Positions 23,509 to 33,519 are shown, counted from the stretch's first letter. The stretch: 43,726 bases of DNA from a virus (IMGVR_UViG_3300017818_000031:1-43726), one strand, 5' to 3'. Notes: generated by a model from the letters alone, not told the origin. Numbers and translations: made by a program.

Positions 23509-25320
23509 ATGGACAGCCAAACGGAACGCTTCCACAGGCTTGTGAGAGCCCCTGCTGACGCTCAAATCGTCATCAACCCTTCCCAACCCCTGCTGGATGA
23601 GATTGAACGGCTTGGAAGCGACCCAAGACGACCGAGAACGGCAATCGCTCGGTGGGTGTCAAAGACATGGCTGGAGAACACTCACGAAGCCATACGCAAC
23701 GAGCCAGCACCAACGCTGGATGCGTTCCACTACGAGAAGGAAGTCATGGAACGGCCATCGCATTATCCGACCGATTGGGGCATTGATTTCATCCCGCACC
23801 CGACCGACCTTGACGATGGTTGGGAACTTGACCGCCTATCCACCGCTTGCTACACTTCTTTGACCACACCACGACCGTTTGACCCACACTTGCATGGCGA
23901 CCTGTCGGCAGAAACGCTGGGCTTCGGGTATCACTACCTGTCCGAATCGGGCTTCCCCGACAAATACGACATCGTGAACAGGCGTGGAGGTGGAGGTCGT
24001 GGTGGATTCGCCATGACCACAGGTGCAACGGAGGGCGCGTACCCGACTTCCATTCTGCCCCAGCCAACATTCAATCTCGGTCGTCTTGGCTTCTCCGATG
24101 GAGGCTGGAATCCCGAAGGGCTTCAATGGACAAACCGACCAAAGCGAATGAGCCTCACGGGTCTTCGCAACGGATGGGCTCACAAGGTATTCTTCGCTCG
24201 CTCTCGGAGGGTCATGAATCGCAACCTGTATGGTCGGCTGGCGAGGGATGAAGCGACTCCACGCGCCCCTGTGGTCGTCATCAACGGCATGACGAACTTG
24301 CAGGGCGTGAAGTCCGTGTCGTTCACCCAATCCATGAACGCCCCAGCACGAATGAACATTGACATCAACAACACAGCAGGGCGAAGGTCGGGGACAATCC
24401 GAGAAGGTGATGTTGTCCAAGTGTATGCTTCGCCACGACATTGGGCAAATCCACCGCTGGTGTTCACAGGATTCGTTTCGGAGGTTATTGAGTCCAATAC
24501 GAGTTTGGAACTCATCGCTTTGGATTCGCTCGGCTATCTCTCACGGGAAGTGTTGGACTCTCCTGTTGGGTATTATGAGTCGGACTCGGCAACCGTCATC
24601 AAAGACATCATCAGCAATTCGGCATACACACCGCCAATCGGTCGCATCCTCAACGAGTCGTTTGTGATTCTTCCAGCCGACATGGACTTCGTGGGGAAGA
24701 CGCGATTGAACGCGATTCAGTCCATCCTGTCCATCATCAATTCAACACCGAACTTGGTCGTGTTGAAGGCCGATTCTCACGGGTATCTCGTCATGGAACG
24801 ACTGCGTGAGGTGGATGATGCAACGGTTGTCCCGCTGGTCGCTGGAAGGATTCCACGCACCGCTGTCCCACAGGACTTCTATCCAACGATGATTCAGCGT
24901 GAAGAGGGTGATACCCACCGCTTCAATGTGGTCAAGGTCAAGAACGACAGCAAAGGCATCTCCGTGTCCGTTCCAGCAATCGGCTCGGCACGATACCCAA
25001 CCAAGCCCGTTGAGCGTGTGGTTCGTGAGGATTTCATCGCAGACGAGCATCAAGCCATATTGGTCGGTGAAACCATGCTGGCTTCGCAGGGCGCGTCGCT
25101 TGCTCGCTGGGTCGTTGAGGGAATCCCCGAAAGGCTGGACATCTCGGTTGGTGATGTGATGGAGTTCGCATCCCGTGATGCTGGCCTGTCGGGTCGCCAC
25201 AGGGTCTTTGATGTCAAGTGGACAATGGACACCAACGGAACGGAGATGAGCCTGTCAGTCGGGCGACAAGCACCCGACCCACTTGCTACACTACGAGTCG
25301 CCGCTGGGCTGTCCAATTGA
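23509..25320 (+). CDS. Tail hub/baseplate-like protein
   Basis: A probable tail hub protein of 603 aa. Residues about 253-360 contain the pattern of phage hub proteins (XkdQ or late control gpD-like): RAPVVVINGMTNLQGVKSV, FTQSMNAPARMNIDINN, IREGDVVQVYAS, LVFTGFVSEVI. The C-terminal part has RLDISVGDVMEFASRD and a strand-rich end typical of the same group. The N-terminal 250 residues, with a Gly-rich loop (RRGGGGRGG), are unassigned. The frame is open back to 23344 and an ATG occurs at 23398. I chose 23509 because a class C promoter ends exactly 21 nt upstream. It is the only virion-type gene seen on the plus strand. Confidence 0.65.
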   Translation: MDSQTERFHRLVRAPADAQIVINPSQPLLDEIERLGSDPRRPRTAIARWVSKTWLENTHEAIRNEPAPTLDAFHYEKEVMERPSHYPTDWGIDFIPHPTDLDDGWELDRLSTACYTSLTTPRPFDPHLHGDLSAETLGFGYHYLSESGFPDKYDIVNRRGGGGRGGFAMTTGATEGAYPTSILPQPTFNLGRLGFSDGGWNPEGLQWTNRPKRMSLTGLRNGWAHKVFFARSRRVMNRNLYGRLARDEATPRAPVVVINGMTNLQGVKSVSFTQSMNAPARMNIDINNTAGRRSGTIREGDVVQVYASPRHWANPPLVFTGFVSEVIESNTSLELIALDSLGYLSREVLDSPVGYYESDSATVIKDIISNSAYTPPIGRILNESFVILPADMDFVGKTRLNAIQSILSIINSTPNLVVLKADSHGYLVMERLREVDDATVVPLVAGRIPRTAVPQDFYPTMIQREEGDTHRFNVVKVKNDSKGISVSVPAIGSARYPTKPVERVVREDFIADEHQAILVGETMLASQGASLARWVVEGIPERLDISVGDVMEFASRDAGLSGRHRVFDVKWTMDTNGTEMSLSVGRQAPDPLATLRVAAGLSN

Positions 25321-25324
25321 GGAC

Positions 25325-25825
25325 TCACCAAATGTGGTCGCCAGCACCGCTGACGGTTTTCCAGCCACAGCCATCCACGATGTAAAAGTCGCTGACGGTT
25401 TCGCCTTCGTAGCCTGTCCACACGACTTCATACACATCGCCAACGGAGGTTGAGCGAGCGTTGGAAGAAGCGTTGAGCATCTGCACGAAGACTTCGGTGT
25501 GGCCTTCGCATGAGATGTCGCTCATGGAGTCAGCCTGTGTCCAATCGGACTCAATGTGGTTGGTGCGGAAGAAGACATGGCTGAACACAGGCATGGCGGA
25601 GATTGCATCGCCTTCTCCGTATGTGCCGATGGCGAAAGTTCCGACTTCGGTGAAGTCGTTGTCAAGGTCAATTTTGTCGCCAGCGTTCACGAAGAACGAA
25701 GGCTCGTTTCGCTGGTGAACCACAACGGCACATGAGCCGTCAAGGTAAGGCAGGTCTTCTTCGGTCATCAAGTGGTCATCGTGGACAAACTTGACGGGTC
25801 GGGCTTGGGGTTTTGCGGATTGCAT
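25325..25825 (-). CDS. Hypothetical protein, 166 aa
   Basis: Not recognised. It is acidic and beta-rich, with regular alternating strands (CAVVVHQRNEPSFFVNAGDK, EVGTFAIGTYGEGDAISAM, EVFVQMLNAS, VYEVVWTGYEGETV). It has three cysteines and no membrane segment. The ATG at 25825 is 25 nt after the TTGATATAGGGG box of a class A promoter. Its stop is 5 nt from the end of the plus-strand hub gene, so the two converge tail to tail. Its promoter class groups it with the small orphan genes rather than the virion genes. Confidence 0.65.
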   Translation of the reverse strand: MQSAKPQARPVKFVHDDHLMTEEDLPYLDGSCAVVVHQRNEPSFFVNAGDKIDLDNDFTEVGTFAIGTYGEGDAISAMPVFSHVFFRTNHIESDWTQADSMSDISCEGHTEVFVQMLNASSNARSTSVGDVYEVVWTGYEGETVSDFYIVDGCGWKTVSGAGDHIW

Positions 25826-25849
25826 GATACGAGATGAAAGGCATCCCCT

Positions 25850-25874
25850 ATATCAATGCTTTGCTAAATCTCAA
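25850..25874 (-). promoter_or_regulatory. Class A tandem promoter
   Basis: ATATCAA at 25850-25856 and ATCTCAA at 25868-25874 on the plus strand, 18 bp apart, with the GGTTTT flank seen in other distal copies. The proximal box ends 25 nt before the ATG at 25825. Confidence 0.55.
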
Positions 25875-25886
25875 TGGTTTTGGTGA

Positions 25887-28800
25887 TTATTCACCATTCG
25901 GGAAGCCCTGCAAGCCCATGCCGACTGTCCCAATATCACCCGCTGGACTCATACCTGCCCCGCCGAGATTCGGCAGATACAACGAGGAAGCGTAGTGCGG
26001 AGTGCGATACCACGACATCTCGTTGGTCTTCCATGTCAAGTCAATCTCCGAAGCATCGTAGCCCCAAAACCGTTGATAGCGGATTTGAGGGTATAGGTGA
26101 GGGAAGTCTTCCTGTCCAGCAATCGTTTGGGCAGAACCAACGGGCTGGAAGCCCAGCGTTGCATCGTATCGCAAGGATGGGACTGACAGCCATCGGAGAT
26201 TGATTGAGCGAATCACACGGTCGTCAGCACTCACATCGTCATCAAACTCGTATGATGGAAACCAAATGTGCATCAAGTGGGTGTGGGTGTTCGTGGTGCT
26301 GTTGGTGTAAATCGGATTCCTTCCTCCACCGTATCGCCCTGTCCAATCCATGCTTCCCGACACCGAAGCGTAGCCTCCTGTGTAAAGCGTGTTGCCCGAA
26401 CCCGTCAGCGGAGTTCCAGCCCATTGGAGAGGATGCACAGCCGATTCAATCGCGAGGTCTTGGTCGCGGAAGGTCGCACCAACGCGCCCTTCGTCTTGAC
26501 CCGTCATGGTGAAACGCATGACGAGGTGATATTCACCCTTCCCATTGGTCGTGAGCGTGGGCTCTTGGAGATAGGTGTCCACATACCGCAGTTCAGTCGT
26601 TCCATCGTATTGAGGGGCTTTGAACAGCGTTCTCGTATCTCCGAGTCCATCGGTCGCTGTATATTGTTCAGCAAATGGAATCCGTGTGTTGAACTTATTG
26701 ATGAGCGTGTGGCGACTTGCCCATGTTTGACCATTCACGCTGTCCCTGTCGTCTTTGATGCCGACCGTGATTGCTCGGTCGTTTTCGTCAATGATGGAAT
26801 CGTAGTGTGAGATGTTTTTGCTCGCCATCGTGTTTTTGGAATTGGGTGGAAGTCCGAGAACATGACAGCACTTGCCCGTATTGAACTGAATACGCCCCCC
26901 AACACCAACCTCACCGATGTTCGCGTACACCGCAGTCTTGTTTCGTGTTCCGCTATGAATGGATGACCCCGCCCAACCCAAGAAAAAGACGACAGGAACA
27001 TCATCGGAACGAAGGCAAACTTTCGGATGGGATGCTACGCTGACGATGTGATTTGAGTTCGCTGGGTTGTTCATTTCATCGTCTGTGGTGTCCGTTGATG
27101 GTCGGCTGACACATGACCATAGCGTGTCGTTGGAATCCCCGTATGTTGATTCAAATGATGGGGTTGGGAATGATGCCTCGTCAGCCTCCTTCATCGTGTA
27201 AAACACGCTCACGGGGTTGGTGCTTGCTGGAGATGTCCAACCGCTGACTTGCGTTTCAACCGTTGGGCGAGCCACAGTCAAGTGCAATCGGTCTTTGGAA
27301 TCGCAGACGAGTGATGGCTGGCGGAAGTCGTATATCGTTCCCGATGGGGTGAACGCATCAACCGAACTGTTGATGAGAACGGGCGTGTGAACTGTCCAAT
27401 CCCAATCATACACGGGTTCGGGGTTGGAAGCAATTTGCACTCGGTCTGCTTTGTGATAATAGAGCGAATGGGCGCGATGTGAGCCTTCGTCTTCGGGGTT
27501 GAGATGATATTCAAGAACTGCGTGAATCGTGCCTTTGGAATCGCTACAAAACGATGCACCGCAGACTCGGTGTATGGTTTCGCCACCATAAACGGTTGCG
27601 ATGCTGGAGAACTTCGCACCGCACTCGTCAGCACCAGCACCCGTCTGCGTGTCGGGTGCTGTTGTCGTAGCCCTCCTTGACCAAAACAGGTCGCTGTGCA
27701 ACGGCTTCTTCATGTGAGCCCATGTCGGTTGGTTGGCGTAGCCACTCACAATGGAACGCTTGATGATGAAATGGTGGAGTGTGCCTTCGGGTGTTCGTAT
27801 CACTCGCTGACCCTTGCCCATTCCAAACGGAGTGCTTCCCCTCGCCATCGTGAACCCCGTGAGTCCACCACCGTTTGCCTCGTTCACCTCACCAAGCCAA
27901 GTTTCAGTCATGGCGAGGTCGTTTGTTCCACCGCCAGCGGGATTGTTGTCGTATTGTCCGACACCTTGAGCCGACACGATTGCCCCCGAATCCCAATATG
28001 CCTTCGCTGTTTGACTGACATGAACATCAACGCTGGAGAGCAATTGCTCGCTGGTCGCCAGCACATCAAGGTCGTGCATCTCGGATGCTCTCGCCAACAT
28101 GACGGGCGCGTAGCGATTTGTTTCAATCATGGCGAGGTCGTAGTCGTTGTTTGGAAGAATCGGCATCGCACCAGCGTGGAAGTGGTCGGTCGGATGGTCT
28201 GTCCAATACGCTTCAAGCCCTATTGAGCCCGATACGATTGCACCCTTGATTCGCTGATTGAACAGGCTGATTCCGCTGACATTCGCAGAAGTCGTGTGCA
28301 TCGGTGAGTCCCACAGATTTGTTCGGAGATACCATTGACCCAGCGGGTTTTGACTTGCTTCGGATGGTGATGCACCACCGAGTTCAAAGCCCGATTCAAA
28401 CAACGAAGCCCCAATCAAGTGCTGATAATCGGTGCGATGGAATGGCGTTTCCATCTCCAAGTCAATCTGCCCGTTGCCCCCTGCTCTCGCTCGCACATGG
28501 ACTTCGGGGGGAATCAGCAAGTGGAGAGGAACATCGTAGCCAAGTCCAGCGTGAACCTGCTTGAACACCCTGTCCACACGATATGGGTGATGGGTTGCCG
28601 AGAGGCCGTAGTGAAGCGAGCCGTGATGCGACCACGATGAGAACGAGCCCAGCATGGTGCTTCGCCCAGCGTTTGACCAAGCGATTGTCGGTGAGAATGT
28701 TTCACCTGTGTCCATCACCAAATCTCCGAACTCAAGCACTCCTTCGTTGAAAACCTGTGCTGGAAGGAACGATGGAGTGTCTTCAAACTTGCGAATCATG

Positions 28801-31800
28801 AGGTCGCCCGATGATGTCAAAGCACCGCCATGTGGGATATACATTCCATCAACCAAAGGGTCATACAGGGCTGGTGGGGATTTGACCGTTGAAACGAGGT
28901 CTGCGACCGTAGTGCCGACAACGGGGATATTCTCGGCCACATTGACCCCGCCCACAGTCCAAGAAAGGATGATGGCTGGAAGGGTGATGCCTGTGAGGTC
29001 ATACACGACCGCTGAATACGGATTGTAGTCGCCACCTGTCGCATCGTAGTTTTGGTTGTCGCCCATGTTCTTCCAAGCATGAGGTGTCGTGGAATCGCGG
29101 AAGAACGCTGTTCCATCACCGTATGAAATTGGGTCATACAGGTCTGCTGGGAACGACCAACCCGACCACCCAAGTTCTTGGAATGGATTCGCCCCAGCAC
29201 CAAAGTCAGCAAATCCAATCGTAGTCGGAACGAATCGGGTATATTTGAGGAAGTCGTATCGGTTGCGATACCACTCATCCACAGGGCTCAACCTGCCCAT
29301 CAAATCGGGCAAGGATGGGTGTGGTGCTGACATGGTTGCTGGCTGACGGAATGGAAGGCCGTGATGAATGTTCAAGTCGGAATCAAGCCAAGCCAAAGAG
29401 CGAGGCAAGTTCGCATGACTCATGCGACATTCGGGGTATGAGCCATAGGTCATTGGGATGGCTCGCTGACCCGACTCATCAAACCAATATGCGATTCTTG
29501 CACCACTCCACCATGTATCTTCGTGTGTCCATGTTTGGATGGCGAGTTCTTGCGTGGATTCATCGCCCACAGGAACGAGTTCCCACTTGAGAGCGAAGCC
29601 CACGCGACCGCGAGCGACCTGTCCGTTGTCATTGGCTGGTGCATCGGAGAAGGCGAGGATGAGCGACCTTGCTGATGTGTCAGCGATGAGTTTGTTCCAT
29701 GTTGGGTATTGGCTGAAATTGTCGCCCGATGGTTGCACTCCTGTCCCAGCCGACAACGCCTGTGGGTCGCCACTCCCCTCCATCTCATCTCCGCTGGTTG
29801 GGTCAATGTGGAAACCCGAATCGGCAGACGCGCCCAGCGATGTGATTGGAACGCATTGACCATCCGAATAAACATAGCCAACGGGACACGAACCGATGCT
29901 CAAATCGGGGTTCGCTGGATAGCCAATATCAGCAGACGGGAACTCGCTGACATCTTCAATGTAGTCCCTATGAACCATCGCCATCAGCATCCTTCCATCA
30001 TCCATGATGCGAAGGCTGGAACAATGCACAGTCGGGTGAAGGATGACTTCTGTTCCATCGCTCTCCGAGTGCTTCGGGTGTCGCATGGATGACTTTTCTT
30101 CCTTGCCGAGATACCGCATGAGTTCCAATTGGGGAATCACCCAATCGTGAACTTCCCAAGCCGAATCAGCGAGAAGTCGTTCATCGGTGATGGTGAACCC
30201 TGTCTTATATTGAGCCGAATAAGTGGTCGTTCCACTCACCGCAGAAGCATTCGTTCCGAGTGCATCCCGAATCGGATTGTCGCTCGGTGATGTGTTTTTG
30301 GTGGATGGGTGATACGGGTCTTTCTTCGGAGAATAGCGGAACACCATCAGTTCACAGCCTTGAGGCATGGCTGGGTCATGGCTTCCATTTGGAACGATTT
30401 GGCCGTTGCCCCACAGCCCAAAATACGGCTTGCCGTCTTTGGTCGTTTCAACAGCGAAGTCGGTTGCGTCAATGATGTCAGCACCCACGAAGAGTTCGCC
30501 ACCATACACATCAGCATCCCACAGATGAGATACGCCCCCTCGCTGATAAAATCCGCCCGATTGGATGGCTGAACACAGTTTGGGAACACGCACCCATTGG
30601 CGTGATGCGAGAGGTCGGAATGGAGTGATTTGATGCAATCCCCAGCCCATTGACACCTTCCCATCCACCGACATTTTTCGGTGGCGAGGCATGACTGAAA
30701 ATGGACAGTCTGCTGAAATCGCATCATACCCTGCTGGAAGGTCGGCTGGGTCAAGGTAAATCTGTTCCAGCGTATCGGGATTGATACGCACGATTCCGTG
30801 ATAAATGGTGCAAGGCAGGTTGCTCAAGTCCATGTTGGCGTGGAGTCGGTTTGGATTCGGGTCGTTCCGAGAGGTTGGGTCGCCAACCGAATCGTTGCTC
30901 ACGCTGGTGTCGGATTTGACGACCAATTCACTTCGGTCTGCGACTGAAACCAGCACATGATAGTCCACGATTGGCTTGCGGAATGTGATGGGTTGAGCCG
31001 ATGGATGAGTGGCTGTTTTCAATTCCCCGACTGACACTTGGACATTGGTGTAGCCGATGACCTGTGGAATGATTTGCACTTTGGTCGGTATTGAGTCCGA
31101 TAGCCAACCCGAACTCAAGGTCTGTGTCCCAGCCCAAGAATCGCCAGCCTTCGCTGTGTCGCCAAACAGTCGGTCGGTTGCTTGGTGTTGCTGTCGGAAC
31201 ACGCCCGAACCAGCGTTGATTTCACTCTCGCCAGCACCCAGCGGAAGCACCTGCGTTGCATCCGTGTTGTAGTGGGTATCTCGCCTCGTTGAGAAGACGG
31301 TGCGGTTTGCATCGCTGGTGGAGAACGACCCGCTTCCTGTTCGGTGTGCGGAGGTCGTGATTGCATCGGTCATGACATCAACGCTCGTTCCATCGCTTCC
31401 GTATCGGTATGGGGCGAATGGAGTCAGTCCATACCCGCCCTGTTTGTTTGGGTCGCCATTCCTTCGCACAGTCGTTCCCGAATGGACTTGAATGTTCAGT
31501 CCAGCATAGGTCATGTCATCGGTGAAACTGACCGCCCCTTGCGTCTGTGAGGGGTCGGAGTTCTTGGAGATGGAGAAGAAGGCTGTGGCCGTGATAACGC
31601 CCTCGTAGCCAATCAAACCGCACGAATCGGCAACGGTGTGGTTGCCCAAATCAACGCGCCCCAGCGTCATGTTGTCTTCATCGCTGGGCGAGGCAGTTCC
31701 ATCGGAGAAGCGGTCGGCCACCAAAATGGATTGAATCGTTTCAACAGATGTCAGCAGATTCACGGAATCTGCGTCTTCGGATATTGACACCGATACGGGC

Positions 31801-32684
31801 GAACCATCGGGGCTGGAGATTGAAGTCCCCGAAGCGAGAATCGGTTGGCGAACTCCGAGATTCAAGTTCCAATGGGATGAGAAGAGTTTGTCATCGTCTT
31901 GGACTGCGATGCCCATGCTGGAAGCCCCCGTTTGAGCGATGGGTGCTGAACCCAGCGTGGTGAGGAATGTGGCGTTGTGAGCATCGCCCCACGACACACC
32001 CATAGCGTTGCTGGGCAAGTCTGCCTTAGCGTAGTGTGTGATTGCCTCCACACGCCCTCCCTGTGTGAACGCTGGGACTTCGCAATTGAATGTCCCACTT
32101 CCCGCATAAGCACCCCAGCCCATGTCAATTGAACCCACCACATCGTCATCGGTCGTCTTGGTCTGTTGGAATGTGTGATTTGCTGGTCTTCCGCTTGCGT
32201 ATCGCCTTCTTTCGTACGCGGTGAACCGACCCACCTCCGAGAGTGAAAGGCGAGCAAATGGAACGCTTGAACGCAATTCTGTCGCATCGTGGTGCGAGCG
32301 ACTGACATCGTGAACGATTTGACCGAACTCCAACGCGCCCGATTCGTGATTCAAAGACGGTGGGGAGAGGTTCGTGGTCAGCCCAGCGTTGCGAGGGCTC
32401 ATCGTGTGATTGGTTGAATCGCTGGTCGGGTATGCGAGGGTTGTCCCACTCATGTTCGTGAGAATCACGCTGGGCGCGATTGGGGCAACGATGGAAGTCC
32501 CCGACCCTGTGGGGCGAGGTTGGTGCAGGGAGGTGTCAAAAAGCACCTTCCTGTCCACAGGAGTGTTCCCGATGGTGTCATCGTAGTGGTCAGCAAAAAC
32601 GAGCGTCATGGGCAGTCCTTTTGACCCAAGAGGCTGGGTCAGTTCGGAATGGGTGGCTGGAAGCCCCCCTGTGCTGACGACCAT
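25887..32684 (-). CDS. Giant fibre-like virion protein with BNR/sialidase-like repeats, 2265 aa
   Basis: The largest protein here, probably a receptor-binding or fibre protein. It is Gly, Ser, Thr and Asp rich with almost no helix-like stretches. At residues about 1680-2100 four segments share the BNR/Asp-box style of glycan-binding beta-propellers: CSDSKGTIHAVLEYH, CDSKDRLHLTVARPT, DENDRAITVGIKDD and NGKGEYHLVMRFT. No catalytic sialidase residues can be assigned. The N-terminal 1600 residues are not recognised. I used the ATG at 32684 because a class C box ends 21 nt before it; an ATG at 32609 with AAGGA upstream is the alternative. It ends beside the class A orphan gene at 25825 and is transcribed alone. 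Confidence 0.65.
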   Translation of the reverse strand: MVVSTGGLPATHSELTQPLGSKGLPMTLVFADHYDDTIGNTPVDRKVLFDTSLHQPRPTGSGTSIVAPIAPSVILTNMSGTTLAYPTSDSTNHTMSPRNAGLTTNLSPPSLNHESGALEFGQIVHDVSRSHHDATELRSSVPFARLSLSEVGRFTAYERRRYASGRPANHTFQQTKTTDDDVVGSIDMGWGAYAGSGTFNCEVPAFTQGGRVEAITHYAKADLPSNAMGVSWGDAHNATFLTTLGSAPIAQTGASSMGIAVQDDDKLFSSHWNLNLGVRQPILASGTSISSPDGSPVSVSISEDADSVNLLTSVETIQSILVADRFSDGTASPSDEDNMTLGRVDLGNHTVADSCGLIGYEGVITATAFFSISKNSDPSQTQGAVSFTDDMTYAGLNIQVHSGTTVRRNGDPNKQGGYGLTPFAPYRYGSDGTSVDVMTDAITTSAHRTGSGSFSTSDANRTVFSTRRDTHYNTDATQVLPLGAGESEINAGSGVFRQQHQATDRLFGDTAKAGDSWAGTQTLSSGWLSDSIPTKVQIIPQVIGYTNVQVSVGELKTATHPSAQPITFRKPIVDYHVLVSVADRSELVVKSDTSVSNDSVGDPTSRNDPNPNRLHANMDLSNLPCTIYHGIVRINPDTLEQIYLDPADLPAGYDAISADCPFSVMPRHRKMSVDGKVSMGWGLHQITPFRPLASRQWVRVPKLCSAIQSGGFYQRGGVSHLWDADVYGGELFVGADIIDATDFAVETTKDGKPYFGLWGNGQIVPNGSHDPAMPQGCELMVFRYSPKKDPYHPSTKNTSPSDNPIRDALGTNASAVSGTTTYSAQYKTGFTITDERLLADSAWEVHDWVIPQLELMRYLGKEEKSSMRHPKHSESDGTEVILHPTVHCSSLRIMDDGRMLMAMVHRDYIEDVSEFPSADIGYPANPDLSIGSCPVGYVYSDGQCVPITSLGASADSGFHIDPTSGDEMEGSGDPQALSAGTGVQPSGDNFSQYPTWNKLIADTSARSLILAFSDAPANDNGQVARGRVGFALKWELVPVGDESTQELAIQTWTHEDTWWSGARIAYWFDESGQRAIPMTYGSYPECRMSHANLPRSLAWLDSDLNIHHGLPFRQPATMSAPHPSLPDLMGRLSPVDEWYRNRYDFLKYTRFVPTTIGFADFGAGANPFQELGWSGWSFPADLYDPISYGDGTAFFRDSTTPHAWKNMGDNQNYDATGGDYNPYSAVVYDLTGITLPAIILSWTVGGVNVAENIPVVGTTVADLVSTVKSPPALYDPLVDGMYIPHGGALTSSGDLMIRKFEDTPSFLPAQVFNEGVLEFGDLVMDTGETFSPTIAWSNAGRSTMLGSFSSWSHHGSLHYGLSATHHPYRVDRVFKQVHAGLGYDVPLHLLIPPEVHVRARAGGNGQIDLEMETPFHRTDYQHLIGASLFESGFELGGASPSEASQNPLGQWYLRTNLWDSPMHTTSANVSGISLFNQRIKGAIVSGSIGLEAYWTDHPTDHFHAGAMPILPNNDYDLAMIETNRYAPVMLARASEMHDLDVLATSEQLLSSVDVHVSQTAKAYWDSGAIVSAQGVGQYDNNPAGGGTNDLAMTETWLGEVNEANGGGLTGFTMARGSTPFGMGKGQRVIRTPEGTLHHFIIKRSIVSGYANQPTWAHMKKPLHSDLFWSRRATTTAPDTQTGAGADECGAKFSSIATVYGGETIHRVCGASFCSDSKGTIHAVLEYHLNPEDEGSHRAHSLYYHKADRVQIASNPEPVYDWDWTVHTPVLINSSVDAFTPSGTIYDFRQPSLVCDSKDRLHLTVARPTVETQVSGWTSPASTNPVSVFYTMKEADEASFPTPSFESTYGDSNDTLWSCVSRPSTDTTDDEMNNPANSNHIVSVASHPKVCLRSDDVPVVFFLGWAGSSIHSGTRNKTAVYANIGEVGVGGRIQFNTGKCCHVLGLPPNSKNTMASKNISHYDSIIDENDRAITVGIKDDRDSVNGQTWASRHTLINKFNTRIPFAEQYTATDGLGDTRTLFKAPQYDGTTELRYVDTYLQEPTLTTNGKGEYHLVMRFTMTGQDEGRVGATFRDQDLAIESAVHPLQWAGTPLTGSGNTLYTGGYASVSGSMDWTGRYGGGRNPIYTNSTTNTHTHLMHIWFPSYEFDDDVSADDRVIRSINLRWLSVPSLRYDATLGFQPVGSAQTIAGQEDFPHLYPQIRYQRFWGYDASEIDLTWKTNEMSWYRTPHYASSLYLPNLGGAGMSPAGDIGTVGMGLQGFPNGE

Positions 32685-32704
32685 GCTTTAGGCAGTCCAA
32701 CGCT

Positions 32705-32712
32705 GGTTTAAG
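32705..32712 (-). promoter_or_regulatory. Class C promoter (giant fibre gene)
   Basis: CTTAAACC on the minus strand, last C at 32705, exactly 21 nt before the ATG at 32684. It lies just beyond the stop of the upstream small gene. Confidence 0.6.
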
Positions 32713-32716
32713 AGCA

Positions 32717-32944
32717 TCACCATGAGGAATAGCGAGCATACACGCACCAAACCTCAACCCCGTCAATGACCCATCGCTTGACACAGGCTCGGTTCACGCC
32801 ATACATTCGCTCGGCATAGCCATCACGGACACCGCTGGCTTCAATGCGAGCCATGCCTTCTTCGGTGTATGCTTTCCACAGGTCGTATTCGTAGCCACGA
32901 AACTCGTAGTTTTCGGGTATGTCCATCTCGCTTAGATTCGTCAT
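32717..32944 (-). CDS. Hypothetical protein, 75 aa
   Basis: Not recognised. It is a small soluble protein with aromatic residues at both ends (YEFRGYEYDLWKAY, VKRWVIDGVEVWCVYARY), probably helix then beta hairpin. The start is uncertain: four in-frame ATGs lie within 16 nt. I chose 32944 because GGAG lies 9 nt upstream. The ATG at 32959 directly follows the upstream stop and is the alternative. It is the third gene of a short operon that begins at 33473. Confidence 0.55.
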   Translation of the reverse strand: MTNLSEMDIPENYEFRGYEYDLWKAYTEEGMARIEASGVRDGYAERMYGVNRACVKRWVIDGVEVWCVYARYSSW

Positions 32945-32959
32945 GTTCATCATCTCCAT

Positions 32960-33082
32960 TCACAGACGGCATTGGTGAAGAGGGCGAGCCCCCGACATTC
33001 GCTTCCCGCCTTTGTTGTATTTTCCTGTGAAGCCTCGCTTATCTCGGCTGTGTCGCTTGTTGGGTCTTCCTTCTGCTTTCAT
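32960..33082 (-). CDS. Very basic 40-aa protein
   Basis: A short gene that is easily missed. The product is packed with Lys, Arg, Gly and Asn (MKAEGRPNKRHSRDKRG, KYNKGGKRM), so it may bind nucleic acid or fold on a partner. AGGTGAT lies 5 nt before the ATG at 33082. It starts 13 nt below the stop of the 125-aa gene and ends directly at the next start, which supports a real gene in an operon. No family is recognised. Confidence 0.5.
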   Translation of the reverse strand: MKAEGRPNKRHSRDKRGFTGKYNKGGKRMSGARPLHQCRL

Positions 33083-33095
33083 CTGTATCACCTGT

Positions 33096-33473
33096 TCAGT
33101 TCATGTTGAATGGGTTGAAGTCAGCACCACGACCGCCACCGTTCTTGGTCATGACGGACTTGAGGACAGTTCCCGTCATGTCCACCAGCACATCGGTGCG
33201 GGACACGGAGAGGTCAAAGGTTTGAGTGGCTCGGCGGAGGTATGTGGTCTTGACTTGGTTGTTTCGCACGATGACAACAACGCAGTCGCCATTGGACTTC
33301 TCGCCCCATGCTTGACCACGCTGACCGTTCAATCGGTGAGCGATGATTCCGATGCTTCGGCTTCCATGCTTTGCACAGGCAGACTTGACAGCGTTGGCGA
33401 CCTTCTCGGCTTCTGCACCGACAAGTCGCTCATCAACGCGCTGGAGTGCGTGGGGGCTCATGGTTGGGCTCAT
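33096..33473 (-). CDS. Hypothetical protein, 125 aa
   Basis: Not recognised. It has a helical first half (QRVDERLVGAEAEKVANAVKSACAKHG), then beta strands (GDCVVVIVRNNQVKTTYLRRA), similar in layout to small RNase or toxin-like folds, but no catalytic residues can be named. The C-terminus is Gly/Asn rich. The ATG at 33473 is 23 nt after a TTGATATACCCC box. It heads a three-gene operon with the 40-aa basic protein and the 75-aa protein. Confidence 0.65.
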   Translation of the reverse strand: MSPTMSPHALQRVDERLVGAEAEKVANAVKSACAKHGSRSIGIIAHRLNGQRGQAWGEKSNGDCVVVIVRNNQVKTTYLRRATQTFDLSVSRTDVLVDMTGTVLKSVMTKNGGGRGADFNPFNMN

Positions 33474-33495
33474 GGTTAGGCATTAGGGGTGGGGT

Positions 33496-33519
33496 ATATC
33501 AATGTTTTCACAATATCAA
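33496..33519 (-). promoter_or_regulatory. Class A tandem promoter
   Basis: TATCAATG elements at 33496-33502 and 33513-33519 on the plus strand, 17 bp apart, with the GGTTTT flank beyond the distal copy. The proximal box ends 23 nt before the ATG at 33473. Confidence 0.65.
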
